NCBI RefSeq assembly: GCF_015711645.1
Contig: NZ_JABTEX010000002.1
Coordinates: 1,364,001-1,428,000, forward strand
From: Planomonospora sp. ID82291
GTDB lineage: Bacteria; Actinomycetota; Actinomycetes; Streptosporangiales; Streptosporangiaceae
Reading direction: 5' to 3'
Length of the DNA stretch: 64,000 nt
The translations under genes were made by a program, and so were the position numbers. Below are positions 36,346 to 45,065 of the stretch, piece by piece. A model generated the notes under the pieces. That model did not search any database and was not told where the DNA came from. It saw nothing but the letters and a program-made list of their open reading frames with translations. The stretch's first letter is position 1. Every line of letters starts with the position of its first letter.

Positions 36346-37842
36346 TCAGGCGCCGGCGGCGGCCCGCTCGGGCTCCGGGTCGGTGTCGAGCGAGTCGACG
36401 AGCGCGTCCCGCTCCGGGGTCGCCTCCGGCTTCAGCAGCCCGATCGCCACGTAGAGGACCAGCGAGGTGACCAGCGGGACGCCGACCACCATCGCGGTGT
36501 CCTTGGACTCGAGGATCCACTTGACGTAGGCCCAGACGCCCAGCCCGGCGGCCCACGAGGCGATCGCGGCGGTCGGCCCGCTCCGCTTGAACCAGGGGAG
36601 CATGCCCAGCATCAGCGGGATGGAGATCGGTCCCATGGTGGCCGCGACCAGGTCGACGACGATCTTCAGCACGACGCCCTGGCCCTCGGTGGAGATCGCG
36701 ATCACCATGCTGATCAGCACGAAGGTGAACGTGGTCACCCGGGCGAAGGTCAGCTCCGCGTGCGCGGACAGCTCGCGCACCCGGCGGACGATCACCGGGG
36801 CGATGTCCCGGGTGATGACCGAGGAGATCACGTTGGCGTCGGAGGCGACCATGGCCATGGTGTGCGAGAAGAAGCCCGCGAGCACCAGCCCGATCAGACC
36901 CTGCGGCAGCAGGGTCTGCGCCAGCTTGACGTAGGCCTCCTCGGCGTTGGCCAGGCCCGGGACGATCAGCGGGGCGGCGAACATCGGGATGAACAGGATC
37001 AGCGGCCAGACCAGCCAGAGCACGCTGGACAGCAGTGCCGAGCGCTTGGCCGCCGAGCCCGAGGGGGAGGCCATGTAACGCTGGGCGAGGTTCCACATGC
37101 CGCCGTTGTACTCGAAGGTCTTGATGAACAGCATGGCCAGGAAGAACGTCGTGGTGTACGGCCCGGCGAAGGGGTCGCCGTGGCCCTCGGGGAGCTTGTC
37201 CCACATCGTCCAGAGCGTCGCGACGCCGTCCAGGTGGGACATGATCGCGACGAACATGGCGATGCCCGCGACGCCCTGGATGACGAACTGCCCGAAGTCG
37301 GTGAGCACGTCCGCCCAGAGGCCGCCGGCGGTGATGTAGACCAGCGTGACGGCCCCGGTGATCAGGATCCCCCACAGGATGGGGATGCCGGCGAAGCCCT
37401 TGAGCAGCACCGCGATCGCCACCCACTTGGCGGCGATGTCCACCACCTTCAGCAGTGCGCCGCTGTAGGCGAGCACCTGCTGGGTGGGGAGGTTGTAGCG
37501 GCGGGCGAGGTACTCCAGCGGGGAGGCCACCCCGTGCTTGGAGCGCAGCCGGTTCCACCGGGCGGCCCAGACGAAGGCGCCGATCCCGACGCCGAGGCCG
37601 ATGGTCAGCGCCCACCAGACGTACATGGCCAGGCCGTAGTTGTAGGCGACCGCCGCGAAGGCCACGAACATGATCGCGCTGTAGCCCGACATGTGATGGG
37701 AGATGCCGGACAGCCACCAGGGGATCCGGCCTCCCGCGGTGAAGAAGTCGATCACGTTCCTGATCCGGCTCTTGGACCACACGCCGATGGCGACCATCAC
37801 AAGGAAGTACGCGCCCAGCACGGACCAGTCGAGTGCGGACAT
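36346..37842 (-). CDS. Sodium:solute symporter (SSS family)
   Basis: 498 residues with about thirteen hydrophobic helices in the SSS/SLC5 pattern (LGAYFLVMVAIGVWSKSR, FFTAGGRIPWWLSGISHHMS, GYSAIMFVAFAAVAYNYG, AMVASDANVISSVITRD). Probably imports the hexuronate or disaccharide that the Kdu enzymes use (inference from shared operators). ATG at 37842 with GGGAGGAG upstream; five codons further left are in frame but lie in the ribosome-binding region. Confidence 0.92.
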   Translation of the reverse strand: MSALDWSVLGAYFLVMVAIGVWSKSRIRNVIDFFTAGGRIPWWLSGISHHMSGYSAIMFVAFAAVAYNYGLAMYVWWALTIGLGVGIGAFVWAARWNRLRSKHGVASPLEYLARRYNLPTQQVLAYSGALLKVVDIAAKWVAIAVLLKGFAGIPILWGILITGAVTLVYITAGGLWADVLTDFGQFVIQGVAGIAMFVAIMSHLDGVATLWTMWDKLPEGHGDPFAGPYTTTFFLAMLFIKTFEYNGGMWNLAQRYMASPSGSAAKRSALLSSVLWLVWPLILFIPMFAAPLIVPGLANAEEAYVKLAQTLLPQGLIGLVLAGFFSHTMAMVASDANVISSVITRDIAPVIVRRVRELSAHAELTFARVTTFTFVLISMVIAISTEGQGVVLKIVVDLVAATMGPISIPLMLGMLPWFKRSGPTAAIASWAAGLGVWAYVKWILESKDTAMVVGVPLVTSLVLYVAIGLLKPEATPERDALVDSLDTDPEPERAAAGA

Positions 37843-37876
37843 GGTCTCTCCTCCCAACGTCCTGTTTGGTGAGGAG

Positions 37877-37913
37877 GTTCTACTACATAGAACGTCATGT
37901 CAATACATAGAAC
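37877..37913 (-). promoter_or_regulatory. Paired 17-bp operators in the symporter promoter (sites C1, C2)
   Basis: Reverse-complement sites GTTCTATGTAGTAGAAC (37877-37893, nearly perfect palindrome) and GTTCTATGTATTGACAT (37897-37913), again 20 bp apart. C2 contains a TTGACA -35-like box for the symporter, so occupancy would block RNA polymerase. Confidence 0.75.
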
Positions 37914-37927
37914 GGAAGGCGCTTTCC
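37914..37927. promoter_or_regulatory. LacI-family-type palindrome (2)
   Basis: GGAAGGCGCTTTCC, one base from GGAAAGCGCTTTCC, directly abutting operator C2. Same motif as at 35963. Confidence 0.5.
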
Positions 37928-38061
37928 TTTGCGGGTGATTCCGTTATGCGACGGCTGCGGAGAACGGGAGGCGGAGGTGATGCGGGGGAGAGGACGTCCG
38001 TCTCGTCCGGTTGCGGCGAGTCTCCGGGCGATCCGTCCGTGCGATCGTTAACCTCCCTAGC

Positions 38062-40641
38062 ATGGCCACCCGTACGTCCAAAGGCGCCTCAGGCAAAACT
38101 CCGGCCAAGGGAGCCTCCAGCCGGTCGAGGCCCACCCCTGCCCGTACGGCTTCCGCCCGGCGGCCCGCCGCCCGCCCGAAGGCCGCGGCGCGCCGGCCGT
38201 CCTCCGCCCAGCCCGACCCGCTCGGCTGGCTCCTCACCATGGTCGCCAAGCTGCTCGTGGGGATCTGGATGCTGCTCGCGGGCGCCGTCGGCAGCGCGGC
38301 GCGCGCCCTGGGACGGAACGCGCGGGAGCTGGACCCGGTGCACCGCCGCGACGGCCTGGGGCTCGCGGTGTTCTCCGGGGCGATCGTGCTGGCCGCCATG
38401 ACGTGGCGGGCTCCCACGGGCGCGGTCACCGAGGTGGTCGACGCCGTCATGCGCGGCGTCTTCGGCTCGCTGACCTGGCTGATCCCCGTCATGCTGGCGC
38501 TGCTGGCCTGGCGGATCCTGCGCCACCCCGACCAGAACCCCGACACCGGCCGGATGATGATCGGGTGGTCCGCCCTCGTGATCGGGGTGCTCGGCATCGT
38601 GCACGTCGCGCACGGCACGCCGTACCCCTCGGGCGGGCCCGCCGACGGCATGGACAAGGTGTCGGCCGCCGGCGGCATGATCGGATTCGTCATCTCCGCG
38701 CCCCCCGCGAGCATCCTGCCCGCGTTCATCACGATCCCGCTGCTGCTGATCCTGTCCGGCTTCGGCGTCCTGGTGATCACGGCGACCCCGGTGCACCGCG
38801 TCCCCGAGCGGCTGGGCGAGATCCGGCACATGCTCTTCAACCGGGAGGCCGCCCTGGCCGCCCGGACGGCCGGGGCGCCCCGGACGGCGGCGAAGCGGCC
38901 CGCGGGCAAGCGGCCGGGGCGCAGGGCGGACGGCGCGGAACCGGGCGCCGCCGAGCCGGGCGACGGCGTCAAGCCGTACGACACGCCGGTGATCGCCGAG
39001 ACGCCGGGCAGGCTCGCCGGGCACTCCCCGGAGATCGTCCCCGGGCTGGTGGACGACGACGAGGGGGCCGCGGACCCCGCCGGGGCCCCGGCGGCCCCGG
39101 TGACGGCCCTGCTGGAGCCGCCCGCCCCGACCCCGGCGCCGCGCAAGGTGGAGCAGCTGGTGCTCTCCCCGCAGGCCGGGCCGTACACCCTGCCCGACGC
39201 GCAGCTCCTGCACCCGGGAACCGCGCCCAAGCCGCAGACCAAGGCCAACACGGTCGTGGTCAACGCGCTGACCAGCGTGCTGGAGCAGTTCGGGATCGAC
39301 GCCCAGGTGATCGGCTTCACCCGGGGGCCGACGGTGACGCGCTACGAGATCGAGCTCGGCCCGGCGGTCAAGGTCGAGAAGGTCACCGCGCTCACCAAGA
39401 ACATCGCCTACGCGGTCAAGTCGGCCGACGTCCGGATCCTGTCGCCGATCCCCGGCAAGTCGGCGATCGGCGTGGAGATCCCGAACACCGACAAGGACCT
39501 CGTCTCGCTCGGCGACATCCTGCGCTCGCAGGTGGCCCAGGCCGACCACCACCCGATGATCGTCGGTCTCGGCAAGGACGTCGAGGGCCGCACCATCGTC
39601 GCCAACCTGGCCAAGATGCCGCACCTGCTCATCGCGGGCGCCACCGGCGCCGGTAAGTCGGTCTGCGTCAACGGCCTGATCTCCTCGATCCTGATGCGCG
39701 CCACCCCCGACGAGGTCCGGATGGTCCTGGTCGACCCCAAGCGGGTGGAGCTGTCGGTCTACGAGGGCATCCCGCACCTCATCACGCCGATCATCACCAA
39801 CCCCAAGAAGGCCGCCGAGGCCCTGGAGTGGGTGGTGGGCGAGATGGACCGCCGCTACGACGACCTGGCCGCCAGCGGCTTCCGGCACGTGGACGACTTC
39901 AACAAGGCGGTGCGCGCGGGCAAGCTCGTGCCGCCGCCCGGCAGCGAGCGGGTCTACCAGCCCTACCCCTACCTGCTGGTGATCGTCGACGAGCTCGCCG
40001 ACCTGATGATGGTCGCCCCGCGCGACGTCGAGGACTCCATCGTCCGCATCACCCAGCTCGCCCGCGCGGCCGGCATCCACCTGGTCATCGCGACCCAGCG
40101 CCCCTCGGTGGACGTCGTCACCGGCCTGATCAAGGCCAACGTGCCCTCCCGCCTGGCCTTCGCCACCTCCTCCCTCGCCGACAGCCGGGTCATCCTCGAC
40201 CAGCCCGGCGCGGAGAAGCTGGTCGGCCAGGGCGACGCGCTCTTCCTGCCGATGGGCGCGAGCAAGCCCATGCGGCTGCAGAACGCCTTCGTCTCCGAGA
40301 AGGAGATCGCCGAGGTCGTCGCGCACTGCAAGGCCCAGATGCAGGCCGAGTACCGTCCGGACGTGCTGGCCGCCGCCGCCGTCAAGAAGGAGATCGACGA
40401 GGACATCGGCGACGACCTCGACCTGCTGGTGCAGGCGGCCGAGCTGATCGTGACCACCCAGTTCGGCTCCACCTCGATGCTCCAGCGCAAGCTGCGGGTG
40501 GGCTTCGCCAAGGCGGGACGCCTGATGGACCTGCTGGAGAGCCGGAACGTCGTCGGCCCGAGCGAGGGGTCGAAGGCGCGGGAGGTCATGGTCAAGCCGG
40601 ACGAGCTGCCCGGCCTCCTGGCCGACCTGCGGGGCGGGTGA
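38062..40641 (+). CDS. ftsK: DNA translocase FtsK/SpoIIIE
   Basis: 859-residue hexameric dsDNA pump that clears chromosomal DNA from division or sporulation septa. Basic N-terminus, four to five membrane helices (about 55-260), Pro/Ala-rich linker, then the motor: Walker A GATGAGKS at 526-533, Walker B with D643-E644, and a C-terminal winged-helix gamma domain from about 795 (AELIVTTQFGSTSMLQRKLRVG) for KOPS-type sequence recognition. ATG 38062; TAACCT ends 7 bases upstream and no ribosome-binding site is present, so probably leaderless. Confidence 0.96.
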   Translation: MATRTSKGASGKTPAKGASSRSRPTPARTASARRPAARPKAAARRPSSAQPDPLGWLLTMVAKLLVGIWMLLAGAVGSAARALGRNARELDPVHRRDGLGLAVFSGAIVLAAMTWRAPTGAVTEVVDAVMRGVFGSLTWLIPVMLALLAWRILRHPDQNPDTGRMMIGWSALVIGVLGIVHVAHGTPYPSGGPADGMDKVSAAGGMIGFVISAPPASILPAFITIPLLLILSGFGVLVITATPVHRVPERLGEIRHMLFNREAALAARTAGAPRTAAKRPAGKRPGRRADGAEPGAAEPGDGVKPYDTPVIAETPGRLAGHSPEIVPGLVDDDEGAADPAGAPAAPVTALLEPPAPTPAPRKVEQLVLSPQAGPYTLPDAQLLHPGTAPKPQTKANTVVVNALTSVLEQFGIDAQVIGFTRGPTVTRYEIELGPAVKVEKVTALTKNIAYAVKSADVRILSPIPGKSAIGVEIPNTDKDLVSLGDILRSQVAQADHHPMIVGLGKDVEGRTIVANLAKMPHLLIAGATGAGKSVCVNGLISSILMRATPDEVRMVLVDPKRVELSVYEGIPHLITPIITNPKKAAEALEWVVGEMDRRYDDLAASGFRHVDDFNKAVRAGKLVPPPGSERVYQPYPYLLVIVDELADLMMVAPRDVEDSIVRITQLARAAGIHLVIATQRPSVDVVTGLIKANVPSRLAFATSSLADSRVILDQPGAEKLVGQGDALFLPMGASKPMRLQNAFVSEKEIAEVVAHCKAQMQAEYRPDVLAAAAVKKEIDEDIGDDLDLLVQAAELIVTTQFGSTSMLQRKLRVGFAKAGRLMDLLESRNVVGPSEGSKAREVMVKPDELPGLLADLRGG

Positions 40642-40790
40642 GCCGCGGGGCGGCCGGCCCGCAGGGCGCCGGTGACCGGGGCGGTCCGTGCGGGTGCAGG
40701 GCGGACCAGGACCCCCCTGCATGACATCCCTCTCATCACTGCTTGAATAGGACTCGCTACTCAACGTCAGAAGCGGAGGAGCGTGGACCA

Positions 40791-40874
40791 GTGAACGAGG
40801 GGAACGAGGGGGCCGCCCGGCGGGGCGCGGTCGCGCGGACGGGCGCCGGAGCGCGGAGCGGGGTGTCGCCATGA
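40791..40874 (+). CDS. 27-residue upstream ORF coupled to the RodZ-like gene
   Basis: GTG 40791 follows a strong GCGGAGGAG site and opens 27 codons (MNEGNEGAARRGAVARTG...) whose TGA overlaps the ATG of the next gene as ATGA (40871-40874). The RodZ-like ATG itself has no good ribosome-binding site. The product looks like a coupling leader rather than a functional protein. Confidence 0.55.
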   Translation: MNEGNEGAARRGAVARTGAGARSGVSP

Positions 40875-41710
40875 GCATCGGGGAGGTCCTGGCCCAGGCC
40901 CGCCAGTCCGCGGGCCTGACCGTCGAGCAGCTGAGCGCGCGCGCCTGCATCCGTGCGACGCTGATCCACGCCGTCGAGCGTGACGACTTCTCGCTGTGCG
41001 GGGGCGACTTCTACGCGCGGGGCCATGTCCGCAACCTCGCCCGGATCCTGGGCCTGGACGCCGAGGCCCTGGTCTGCGAGTTCGACGAACTGCACGGCGG
41101 CGTACCGCTGCCGGTGCGCGCGGCCAGCGTGTTCCAGGCGGACCGGCCCATCCGGATCCGCGAGCGCCGCTCGCTCAACTGGACGCTGGCCATGGCCGTC
41201 GCGCTGGCCGTCGTCGTGGTGTTCGGCGTGGTGCGGACGATGGGCGGGGCCGGGGACACCCCGACGGATCCCCGGCCGGTGGCGGCGCCCTCGCTGCCCA
41301 CCCTCCCGCCGCCCTCGGCGCCTCCCGGGCCCGGCGCGTCCTCCGCCCCCGGCGTGCGGGGGGCGCCCGCCGTACCGGGAGCGCCCGCGGCCCCCTCGGC
41401 GTCCGCCGCGGCCGTCGACCCGGCGCGCGGGGCGGCCTCGGCCCGGCGCGGGGAGGAGGTCGTGCTCAGGGTCCGGGCGGAGCGCTCGTCGCGGATCAGC
41501 GTCAGGGACGCGAAGGGGCGGCGGCTTTTCTCCGGCCTGCTCAAGGCCGGCAAGAGCGCGCAGTGGAAGGCCAAGGGCGGGATGAAGGTCGTCTTCGACG
41601 ACGCGGGAGCCGTCCTGCTGCAGGTGAACGGCGAGGACCTGGGGGCGCCCGGCCGTTCCGGGCAGAGCGTCGAGCGCTCCTACCGCGCTCCCGAGGCCAA
41701 CCGGCGGTAG
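40871..41710 (+). CDS. RodZ-like helix-turn-helix membrane protein
   Basis: 279 residues. HTH_25 domain 1-70 (IGEVLAQARQSAGLTVEQLSARACIRATLIHAVE), a basic juxtamembrane stretch, one membrane helix (about 99-118), Pro/Ala-rich linker and a C-terminal DUF4115 beta domain (VLRVRAERSSRISVRDAKGRRLFSG). This is the RodZ layout; RodZ links MreB to the elongation machinery, though actinomycete roles are less clear. The gap from ftsK (40642-40790) has no other gene. Confidence 0.88.
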   Translation: MSIGEVLAQARQSAGLTVEQLSARACIRATLIHAVERDDFSLCGGDFYARGHVRNLARILGLDAEALVCEFDELHGGVPLPVRAASVFQADRPIRIRERRSLNWTLAMAVALAVVVVFGVVRTMGGAGDTPTDPRPVAAPSLPTLPPPSAPPGPGASSAPGVRGAPAVPGAPAAPSASAAAVDPARGAASARRGEEVVLRVRAERSSRISVRDAKGRRLFSGLLKAGKSAQWKAKGGMKVVFDDAGAVLLQVNGEDLGAPGRSGQSVERSYRAPEANRR

Positions 41711-41779
41711 ATCACCGGGGGCCGGGAATGGGGGAGGTGCATCGGGTAGTGGCCAACTCCCGATACCGTAGTGTTCACC

Positions 41780-43189
41780 ATGTCATCCCGCCGAACCGCA
41801 TCGCTGATCACACTGGGCTGCGCGCGCAACGAGGTCGACTCCGAGGAGCTCGCCGCGCGGCTTGAGGCTGCCGGCTGGCAGCTGGGCGACGACGACCCCG
41901 ACGTCATCGTCGTCAACACCTGTGGCTTCATCGACTCAGCGAAAAAGGACTCCATCGACACGCTGCTCGCCGCGGCCGACTCCGGGGCCAAGGTGGTCGC
42001 TGCGGGCTGCATGGCCGAGCGGTACGGCGACCAGCTCGCCGACGCCCTGCCCGAAGCGGCGGCCGTCATCTCCTTCGACGACTACAGCGAGATCGGCACC
42101 CGCCTGGACGACGTGCTGGCGGGCCGTCCGCTGGTCCCGCACAGCCCGCGCGACCGCAGGACGCTGCTGCCCATCTCGCCGGTCGAGCGCGCCGCCGCCC
42201 CCAAGACGGGCATCCCCGGCCACGGCGAGCTGCCCGACGGCCTGGCCCCGGCCAGCGGCCCGCGGCCGCTGCGCAAGCGCCTGGGCGACGGGCCGGTGGC
42301 CTCGCTGAAGCTCGCCTCCGGCTGCGACCGGCGCTGCACGTTCTGCGCCATCCCCGCCTTCCGCGGCTCCTACGTCTCGCGCTCCCCCGAGGAGCTCCTC
42401 GGCGAGGCGGCCTGGCTGGCCGGGCAGGGGGTCAAGGAGCTCGTGCTGGTCAGCGAGAACTCCACCTCCTACGGCAAGGACCTGGGCGACCTGCGGGCGC
42501 TGGAGAAGCTGCTGCCGCGGCTCGCCGGGGTCGAGGGGATCGAGCGGGTCCGGGTCAGCTACCTGCAGCCCGCCGAGCTCCGCCCCGGCCTGCTGGAGGC
42601 GATCGCCGGGACCGACGGCGTCGCGCCCTACTTCGACCTGTCCTTCCAGCACGCATCCGGCCCCGTGCTGCGCCGGATGCGGCGCTTCGGCGACCCCCGG
42701 CGCTTCCTCGACCTGCTGGAGGGCGTCCGGGCCGCCGCTCCGGAGGCGGGCGTGCGCTCCAACTTCATCGTGGGCTTCCCCGGCGAGACCGAGGAGGAGT
42801 TCGGCGAGCTGGTCGACTTCCTGCAGGAGGCCAGGCTCGACGTGATCGGCGTCTTCGGCTACTCCGACGAGGAGGGCACCGAGGCGGCGGACCTGCCGGG
42901 CAAGCTGGACCAGGAGACCGTCGACGCGCGCGTGTCGGCCCTCACCGAGCTGGCCGAGGAGCTCATGGCCCAGCGGGCCGAGGAGCGGATCGGCACCGAG
43001 GTGGACGTCCTCATCGAGGAGGACCTCGGCGACGGCGGCTACGAGGGCCGGGCCGCGCACCAGGGCCCCGAGGTCGACGGCTGCGTCACGGTCCAGGGCA
43101 TCGGCCTGGTCCCGGGGCAGATCGTCCGGGCCGTGGTGGTCGACTCCGAGGGGGTCGACCTGATCGCCCGCATCAAGGCCGCCCCGTGA
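41780..43189 (+). CDS. rimO: Ribosomal protein S12 methylthiotransferase RimO
   Basis: Radical SAM enzyme that methylthiolates Asp of ribosomal protein S12. N-terminal UPF0004 domain with its three cluster cysteines ([29 protein letters not shown]), radical SAM motif C-x3-C-x2-C in [16 protein letters not shown]-terminal TRAM domain. ATG 41780 preferred over GTG 41771 because TACCGT (41764-41769) places the transcript start between them. 469 residues, usual length. Confidence 0.95.
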   Translation: MSSRRTASLITLGCARNEVDSEELAARLEAAGWQLGDDDPDVIVVNTCGFIDSAKKDSIDTLLAAADSGAKVVAAGCMAERYGDQLADALPEAAAVISFDDYSEIGTRLDDVLAGRPLVPHSPRDRRTLLPISPVERAAAPKTGIPGHGELPDGLAPASGPRPLRKRLGDGPVASLKLASGCDRRCTFCAIPAFRGSYVSRSPEELLGEAAWLAGQGVKELVLVSENSTSYGKDLGDLRALEKLLPRLAGVEGIERVRVSYLQPAELRPGLLEAIAGTDGVAPYFDLSFQHASGPVLRRMRRFGDPRRFLDLLEGVRAAAPEAGVRSNFIVGFPGETEEEFGELVDFLQEARLDVIGVFGYSDEEGTEAADLPGKLDQETVDARVSALTELAEELMAQRAEERIGTEVDVLIEEDLGDGGYEGRAAHQGPEVDGCVTVQGIGLVPGQIVRAVVVDSEGVDLIARIKAAP

Positions 43190-43214
43190 GCGCGCCGCCG
43201 GGCCGGGAGAGCGT

Positions 43215-43826
43215 ATGACCAACACGCCAGAGACCGGTACCGAAGCGACGCCGGCACCCGCGGTCCCCAGGAAGGTCAGCCTGTGGAACATCGCCAACGT
43301 CGTGACGGTGCTACGACTGGCGATGGTGCCGTTCTTCGTGGTCTGCCTCTTCCTGAACGGCACCGGCTGGCGGATCGCCGCGCTGGTGGTCTTCCTGGTG
43401 GCCTCGCTCACCGACCTGCTCGACGGCGAGCTGGCCCGCCGCTACGGGCTGGTCACCGACTTCGGGAAGATCGCCGATCCCATCGCCGACAAGGCGCTGA
43501 CCGGGGCCGCGCTGGTCAGCCTCTCGATCCTGGGCGAGCTGCCCTGGTGGACCACCGCGGTGATCCTGGGGCGGGAGGCCGGGGTCACCCTGCTGCGCTT
43601 CGCGGTCCTCAGACACGGCGTCATCCCCGCCAGTTACGGCGGCAAGGTGAAGACGGCCCTGCAGATGCTCGCGATCACCTGCTACATCCTGCCGGGCGTG
43701 CCGGAGACGGCCCGCTGGATCGTCATGGGCGCGGCGGTCGTGGTGACCGTCGGGACCGGCCTGGACTACGTGATCAGGGCGGTCAAGCTCCGGCAGGTGG
43801 CCAAGCGGGCGCGGGCCTCGTCGTGA
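43215..43826 (+). CDS. pgsA: CDP-diacylglycerol-glycerol-3-phosphate 3-phosphatidyltransferase
   Basis: Membrane enzyme making phosphatidylglycerol phosphate. 203 residues, CDP-alcohol phosphotransferase signature in DLLDGELARRYGLVTDFGK and following ADPIADK (D-G-x2-A-R-x8-G-x3-D-x3-D). ATG 43215 after GGGAGAG. GTGA overlap couples it to cinA. Confidence 0.93.
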   Translation: MTNTPETGTEATPAPAVPRKVSLWNIANVVTVLRLAMVPFFVVCLFLNGTGWRIAALVVFLVASLTDLLDGELARRYGLVTDFGKIADPIADKALTGAALVSLSILGELPWWTTAVILGREAGVTLLRFAVLRHGVIPASYGGKVKTALQMLAITCYILPGVPETARWIVMGAAVVVTVGTGLDYVIRAVKLRQVAKRARASS

Positions 43827-44443
43827 CGGCCCCGGTGACGCCTCCCGGGGCGGTTCCCGACGCCGCGTCCGCACGGTCCGCGGCGGAGCCCGCACGGTCC
43901 GCGGCGGAGCCCGCTGCGACGCGGTCGTCCGCGCCCTCCGGAACGGCGGAGCCGGCGCCCGCGGCACGGGTGATCACCCTGCTCGCCGGCCGCGGGGAGA
44001 CGGTCGCGGTGGCCGAGTCCCTGACGGCGGGGCTGATCGGCGCCGCCCTGACCACGCCGCCCGGGGCCTCCGCCGCCTTCACCGGCGGAGTCCTGTCCTA
44101 CGCCACCGAACTCAAGCGGCGCCTGCTGGGCGTCCCCTCCGACCTGCTGGAACGCGAGGGGGCCGTGCATCCCGAGGTCGCGGCCGCCATGGCCGCCGGG
44201 GTGCGCGAGCTCACCGGCGCCACGTACGGCCTGGCCGCCACCGGCGTGGCCGGTCCCGACCCGCAGGACGGAAAGCCGGTCGGCACCGTCCACCTGGCTG
44301 TTAGCGGTCCCGCTGGGCGGGTATGGCTCCGGGACCTGCACCTGAGCGGTACGCGTGAGGAGATCCGGCGATGCACCGTGAACGAGGCCGTGGACCTGCT
44401 CAGGGGCGTGCTGGAGCCGATTCCGGAGGAACAATCCGGATGA
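43823..44443 (+). CDS. CinA C-terminal domain protein (nicotinamide-nucleotide amidase type)
   Basis: 206 residues with the PncC/CinA domain from about residue 45: VAVAESLTAGLIGAALTTPPG, AFTGGVLSYATELKRRLLGV, YGLAATGVAGPDPQDGKPVGT. Members deamidate NMN to NaMN. Only the C-terminal CinA domain is present. The N-terminal 45 residues are Ala/Pro-rich with a 7-residue tandem repeat. Follows pgsA as in other actinomycetes. Confidence 0.92.
   Translation: MTAPVTPPGAVPDAASARSAAEPARSAAEPAATRSSAPSGTAEPAPAARVITLLAGRGETVAVAESLTAGLIGAALTTPPGASAAFTGGVLSYATELKRRLLGVPSDLLEREGAVHPEVAAAMAAGVRELTGATYGLAATGVAGPDPQDGKPVGTVHLAVSGPAGRVWLRDLHLSGTREEIRRCTVNEAVDLLRGVLEPIPEEQSG
43871..43912 (+). repeat. 21-bp perfect in-frame tandem repeat, two copies
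   Basis: Identical 21-base units (43871-43891 and 43892-43912) encode ARSAAEP twice at the start of the CinA-like protein. Confidence 0.95.
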
Positions 44444-44507
44444 TTACCGCGTTACGTCCCCAGCGAACATGCTCACCGTGGTCTGCCGCGATGTCGGCGG
44501 ATGCGGG

Positions 44508-44546
44508 TACGGTGGAGCTGTGACTGAGGGCAGCGTCAAGCGATGA
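44508..44546 (+). promoter_or_regulatory. clgR promoter with leaderless 8-codon leader peptide
   Basis: TACGGT (44508-44513), six bases, then GTG 44520 opening MTEGSVKR and stopping at TGA 44544-44546. This is the exact spacing of leaderless starts in this window, so the transcript probably begins with this mini-ORF, leaving about 105 bases before clgR. Confidence 0.45.
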
Positions 44547-44650
44547 TGACGGCGAGGCGAATGTACGAAGGGTCGCGTTCGAAGAACGAGCGGCCCGAAC
44601 CGATCGCGCGGAGCGTCGTGAAGACGTCCGCGCCGGGGAGGGAGCGACAG

Positions 44651-45046
44651 ATGGTCCTGCTGCGTCAGCTGCTCGGTGACGTGCTGCGGCGGCTGCGGGT
44701 GCGGCAGGGGCGCACCTTGCGTGAGGTCTCCACGTTGGCCCGGGTCTCCCTCGGTTACCTGTCCGAGGTGGAGCGCGGCCAGAAGGAGGCGTCCTCCGAG
44801 CTGCTCGCGTCGATCTGCGGCGCGCTCGGCGTGCCGCTCTCCCAGGTGCTCCGCGAGGTCTCCGACCAGTTCGCCCTGGCCGAACTCCAGCACGCCCCGG
44901 TGCTCGCCGACGTTCCCGAGCGGGAGCGGCTGCCGATCCCCGAGACCGTGCCGGCCTCCCTGCCGGAGGACGCCTTCGAAGGCTTCCGTGCGGTCGTCCC
45001 GCCCATCGAGCACACTCCCGACGTCAAGGACATGGTCGCCGCCTGA
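44651..45046 (+). CDS. clgR: ClgR, XRE-family activator of Clp protease genes
   Basis: 131 residues. XRE helix-turn-helix with the ClgR-specific core [21 protein letters not shown] followed by [11 protein letters not shown]. Activates clpP and related protein-quality genes in actinomycetes. ATG 44651 chosen for the GGGAGGGA site 9 bases upstream and because ClgR homologues begin MxLLRxLLGDVLR; in-frame ATG codons from 44543 would add 36 unconserved residues. The protein ends MVAA; C-terminal Ala-Ala is the known ClpP-degron of ClgR. Confidence 0.92.
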   Translation: MVLLRQLLGDVLRRLRVRQGRTLREVSTLARVSLGYLSEVERGQKEASSELLASICGALGVPLSQVLREVSDQFALAELQHAPVLADVPERERLPIPETVPASLPEDAFEGFRAVVPPIEHTPDVKDMVAA

Positions 45047-45065
45047 ACGCCGTCCGCAGGCCGGT

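Noticed and set aside
38089-40950. Minus-strand open frame of about 950 codons opposite ftsK
   Set aside because: Antisense shadow of a verified FtsK gene with no recognisable motif.
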